Position numbers and translations under genes: made by a program
Shown here: positions 7,501 through 7,909 of the stretch, one piece after another
Numbering within the stretch: the first letter of the stretch is position 1
How the letters are laid out: each line of letters opens with the position of its first letter
The notes under the pieces: model-generated
The model's input: the letters and a program-made list of their open reading frames with translations, nothing else
Database searches by the model: none
What the model was told of the DNA's origin: nothing
NCBI GenBank assembly: GCA_009783605.1
Contig: WRDE01000083.1
Location: 1 to 7,909 of the forward strand
Direction of reading: 5' to 3'
Source: Oscillospiraceae bacterium
GTDB taxonomy: Bacteria > Bacillota > Clostridia > Oscillospirales > Acutalibacteraceae
Length of the DNA stretch: 7,909 bases

Positions 7501-7909
7501 CGCTGATCAGGGGCAATGTGGGCAGCACTGCCAGCATAGAGAATTATGTGGAGGTCACCGGCGGATACTACGACGAATATGTCGACAGATATACGCTGCT
7601 GAATACCGACGCGTCGGGAAAAGGCAGCCGGTCCAGGCTGCTGCTCTATAAAAACGACAGTAAAAACACCAGCGTTTTCCTGCCCGGCGCGAAATTCGCG
7701 CTGTATATCGGCTGGCCGACCGCCAACAACTGGAATTATGGCGGCACCAGCGTCCCGGCGCAGTACGCCGCCCCCGGCGGAACGATGCCGCAGACCTTCA
7801 CCGCAGGCTCGATGACCTTTTATTACTTAGACAATAAAACGACGGCGGGCGCCAACGGGTTCATCCTCTTTGACGATCCGTGGCTGCTTCCCGAATGGAC
7901 GGCTGAGGG
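4536..7909 (+). CDS. Large multidomain surface protein with isopeptide-type (Cna/SpaA-like) domains, 3' end outside the window
   Basis: I translated this frame throughout: 1,124 codons without a stop, still open at the edge. A basic start (EKKRRK, 15-20) and hydrophobic segment (21-42) form a long signal peptide or anchor. Residues about 52-204 resemble the beta-rich N-terminal domain of clostridial fimbrial adhesins, including YQLP (109-112) and GNFIDIYT. After the linker APPVPEA come several all-beta domains of the DUF11/CnaA-like kind. Candidate Lys/Asp/Asn isopeptide sets are K217-D249-N344, K375-D406-N485, K698 or K701-D754-N854, and K884-D918-N1003; a further domain near 515-670 has K515 and D553 but no obvious Asn. 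From about 1034 a SpaA-like domain begins, with K1039 and LPGAKFALY from 1049. Family knowledge predicts more SpaA/CnaB repeats and a sorting signal or membrane anchor beyond the edge. It is the third gene of the operon and a likely substrate of the adjacent signal peptidase. Confidence 0.9.
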   Translation, partial: MRNIYGSPAGQLRAEKKRRKIVLAIFAPLCVAAMLLSLTLILRPAFTDTGDGWDLNNFTTGVVLKNSGGTVIPPGSEVIAGNDYILSISFKEKSNLQFAYRLSDGMLVYQLPANITIETARTNQPIYGTGSPRPVIGRYSVTTGGLITVKFDNVWANGAGAGGNFIDIYTNAEFTIDIFAKFDGSSGMVNFNFGNNVKIDWSLKAPPVPEAVLRINKNSAAYNAATNSINYTVTLTAENGNLTISRISDWARRTGPNQNLGALPDPGYINLANVVVRNNGTVVPSSQYSIAWRAGSSPPIFDIDFNSPVTLQNGRSMTVTYTMNLADYIAANCDDGDFYFNVHNEATVTYKDPDNTTKTARDVHDVGVSRSLMSKSGSYNSTTGKITWTVTLGDGKANLAGVTITDTLGAGIEASARPSSVNMTLRTTNNGTPVWSGSVPTALGSGRTFTFQIPSDPSPVYYATITYTTDVNPNVNYPAGGQYTNDVSVNLPGGGKSSAGGGVYIGRSGKIEVAKSGRFLDETTVEWTLTVDVPGIFGPAANGGQGVPFYLVDWSEGDFGGDHEAENNPENIVVTVNGEMIAQGATPLRWRSIKDPALPSSWLMLFNNATVKTNSRWPYNEDVRLVITYTQDLSKARLVAAQTNKLIDVNGCTTLLEYIKSDPKNAVINTIVPLIDNPPVNPPPSEWDWAWLSWPVWKNNKAVTDSGNDTIFTYEVILNANETSIWWNGNKTIYKDKDQLFPAGGPAPFFDEFDDRLEYVPGSFTVELRSGNQSQIATQKPYWNTIRATYKYPAGQDVTVSGNTLSANLADLVRISGTNDGADWFTTNAYNIVIRYQMKLPDGKDILDQIILKNTAGIEAGGNKVTGRFTNGCEVKYGKKAVTKGMSADGNVATFSILVNPDGKKFVTPPDVNLLVTDKMNNTLSFYLTSIRVYTESVPKSGNFNVLRTEMAQTPALDPDALWTWALTDANEITLVLPDQTPIKIVYDALIRGNVGSTASIENYVEVTGGYYDEYVDRYTLLNTDASGKGSRSRLLLYKNDSKNTSVFLPGAKFALYIGWPTANNWNYGGTSVPAQYAAPGGTMPQTFTAGSMTFYYLDNKTTAGANGFILFDDPWLLPEWTAE
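5150..5167. repeat. Perfect 18-base palindrome in an interdomain linker
   Basis: GCCTCCGGT is followed directly by its reverse complement ACCGGAGGC. The palindrome falls in the codons for the Pro-rich linker (residues about 205-211) that joins the N-terminal adhesin-like domain to the first isopeptide-type domain of the surface protein. A perfect palindrome of this length is expected by chance about 0.03 times in a window of this size. Its role is unknown. Confidence 0.8.

Overview
The window looks like a chromosomal or large-contig segment from a Gram-positive anaerobe, most likely a gut or rumen Clostridia member (Oscillospirales/Ruminococcaceae-like). This is inferred from a secreted fucosidase with a dockerin-like tail, a LytTR response regulator, a Bacillus/Clostridium-type signal peptidase I, a SpaA/Cna-type isopeptide-domain surface protein, strong purine-rich ribosome binding sites, and GC-rich coding DNA alternating with AT-rich intergenic DNA. 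All supported genes lie on the + strand. No tRNA, rRNA, CRISPR array or insertion sequence was seen.

Layout. (1) 23-2242 encodes a secreted multidomain alpha-L-fucosidase: signal peptide, FIVAR, F5/8C (CBM32-like), GH29 catalytic domain, MucBP-like domain, Pro/Asp linker, and a dockerin fold whose calcium ligands are mostly replaced. (2) 2243-2397 is intergenic and carries a near-consensus sigma-A promoter. (3) 2398-3138 encodes an AgrA-like response regulator (receiver plus LytTR), closed by an intrinsic terminator at 3176-3206. (4) 3207-3494 is AT-rich and non-coding. It holds four direct repeats with a CGATTCA core, spaced 21/19/21 bp, followed by an extended -10 promoter with a poor -35. 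(5) 3495-3833, 3879-4487 and 4536 to beyond the right edge form an apparent operon: a small coiled-coil protein, a catalytically complete signal peptidase I, and a very large exported surface protein. The window contains 1,124 codons of that last gene, uninterrupted and with no stop.

How the parts may work together. The repeats match the known architecture of LytTR operators (direct repeats two helical turns apart) and sit just upstream of an activator-type promoter. The simplest model is that the regulator at 2398 switches on the downstream operon, which makes a surface adhesin or pilus-like fibre together with its own signal peptidase. The neighbouring fucosidase carries carbohydrate-binding and mucin-binding-type modules, so the locus as a whole may serve contact with host or plant glycans. 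The operator-regulator link and the host-contact role are inferences. The domain assignments are read from sequence motifs without a database search.
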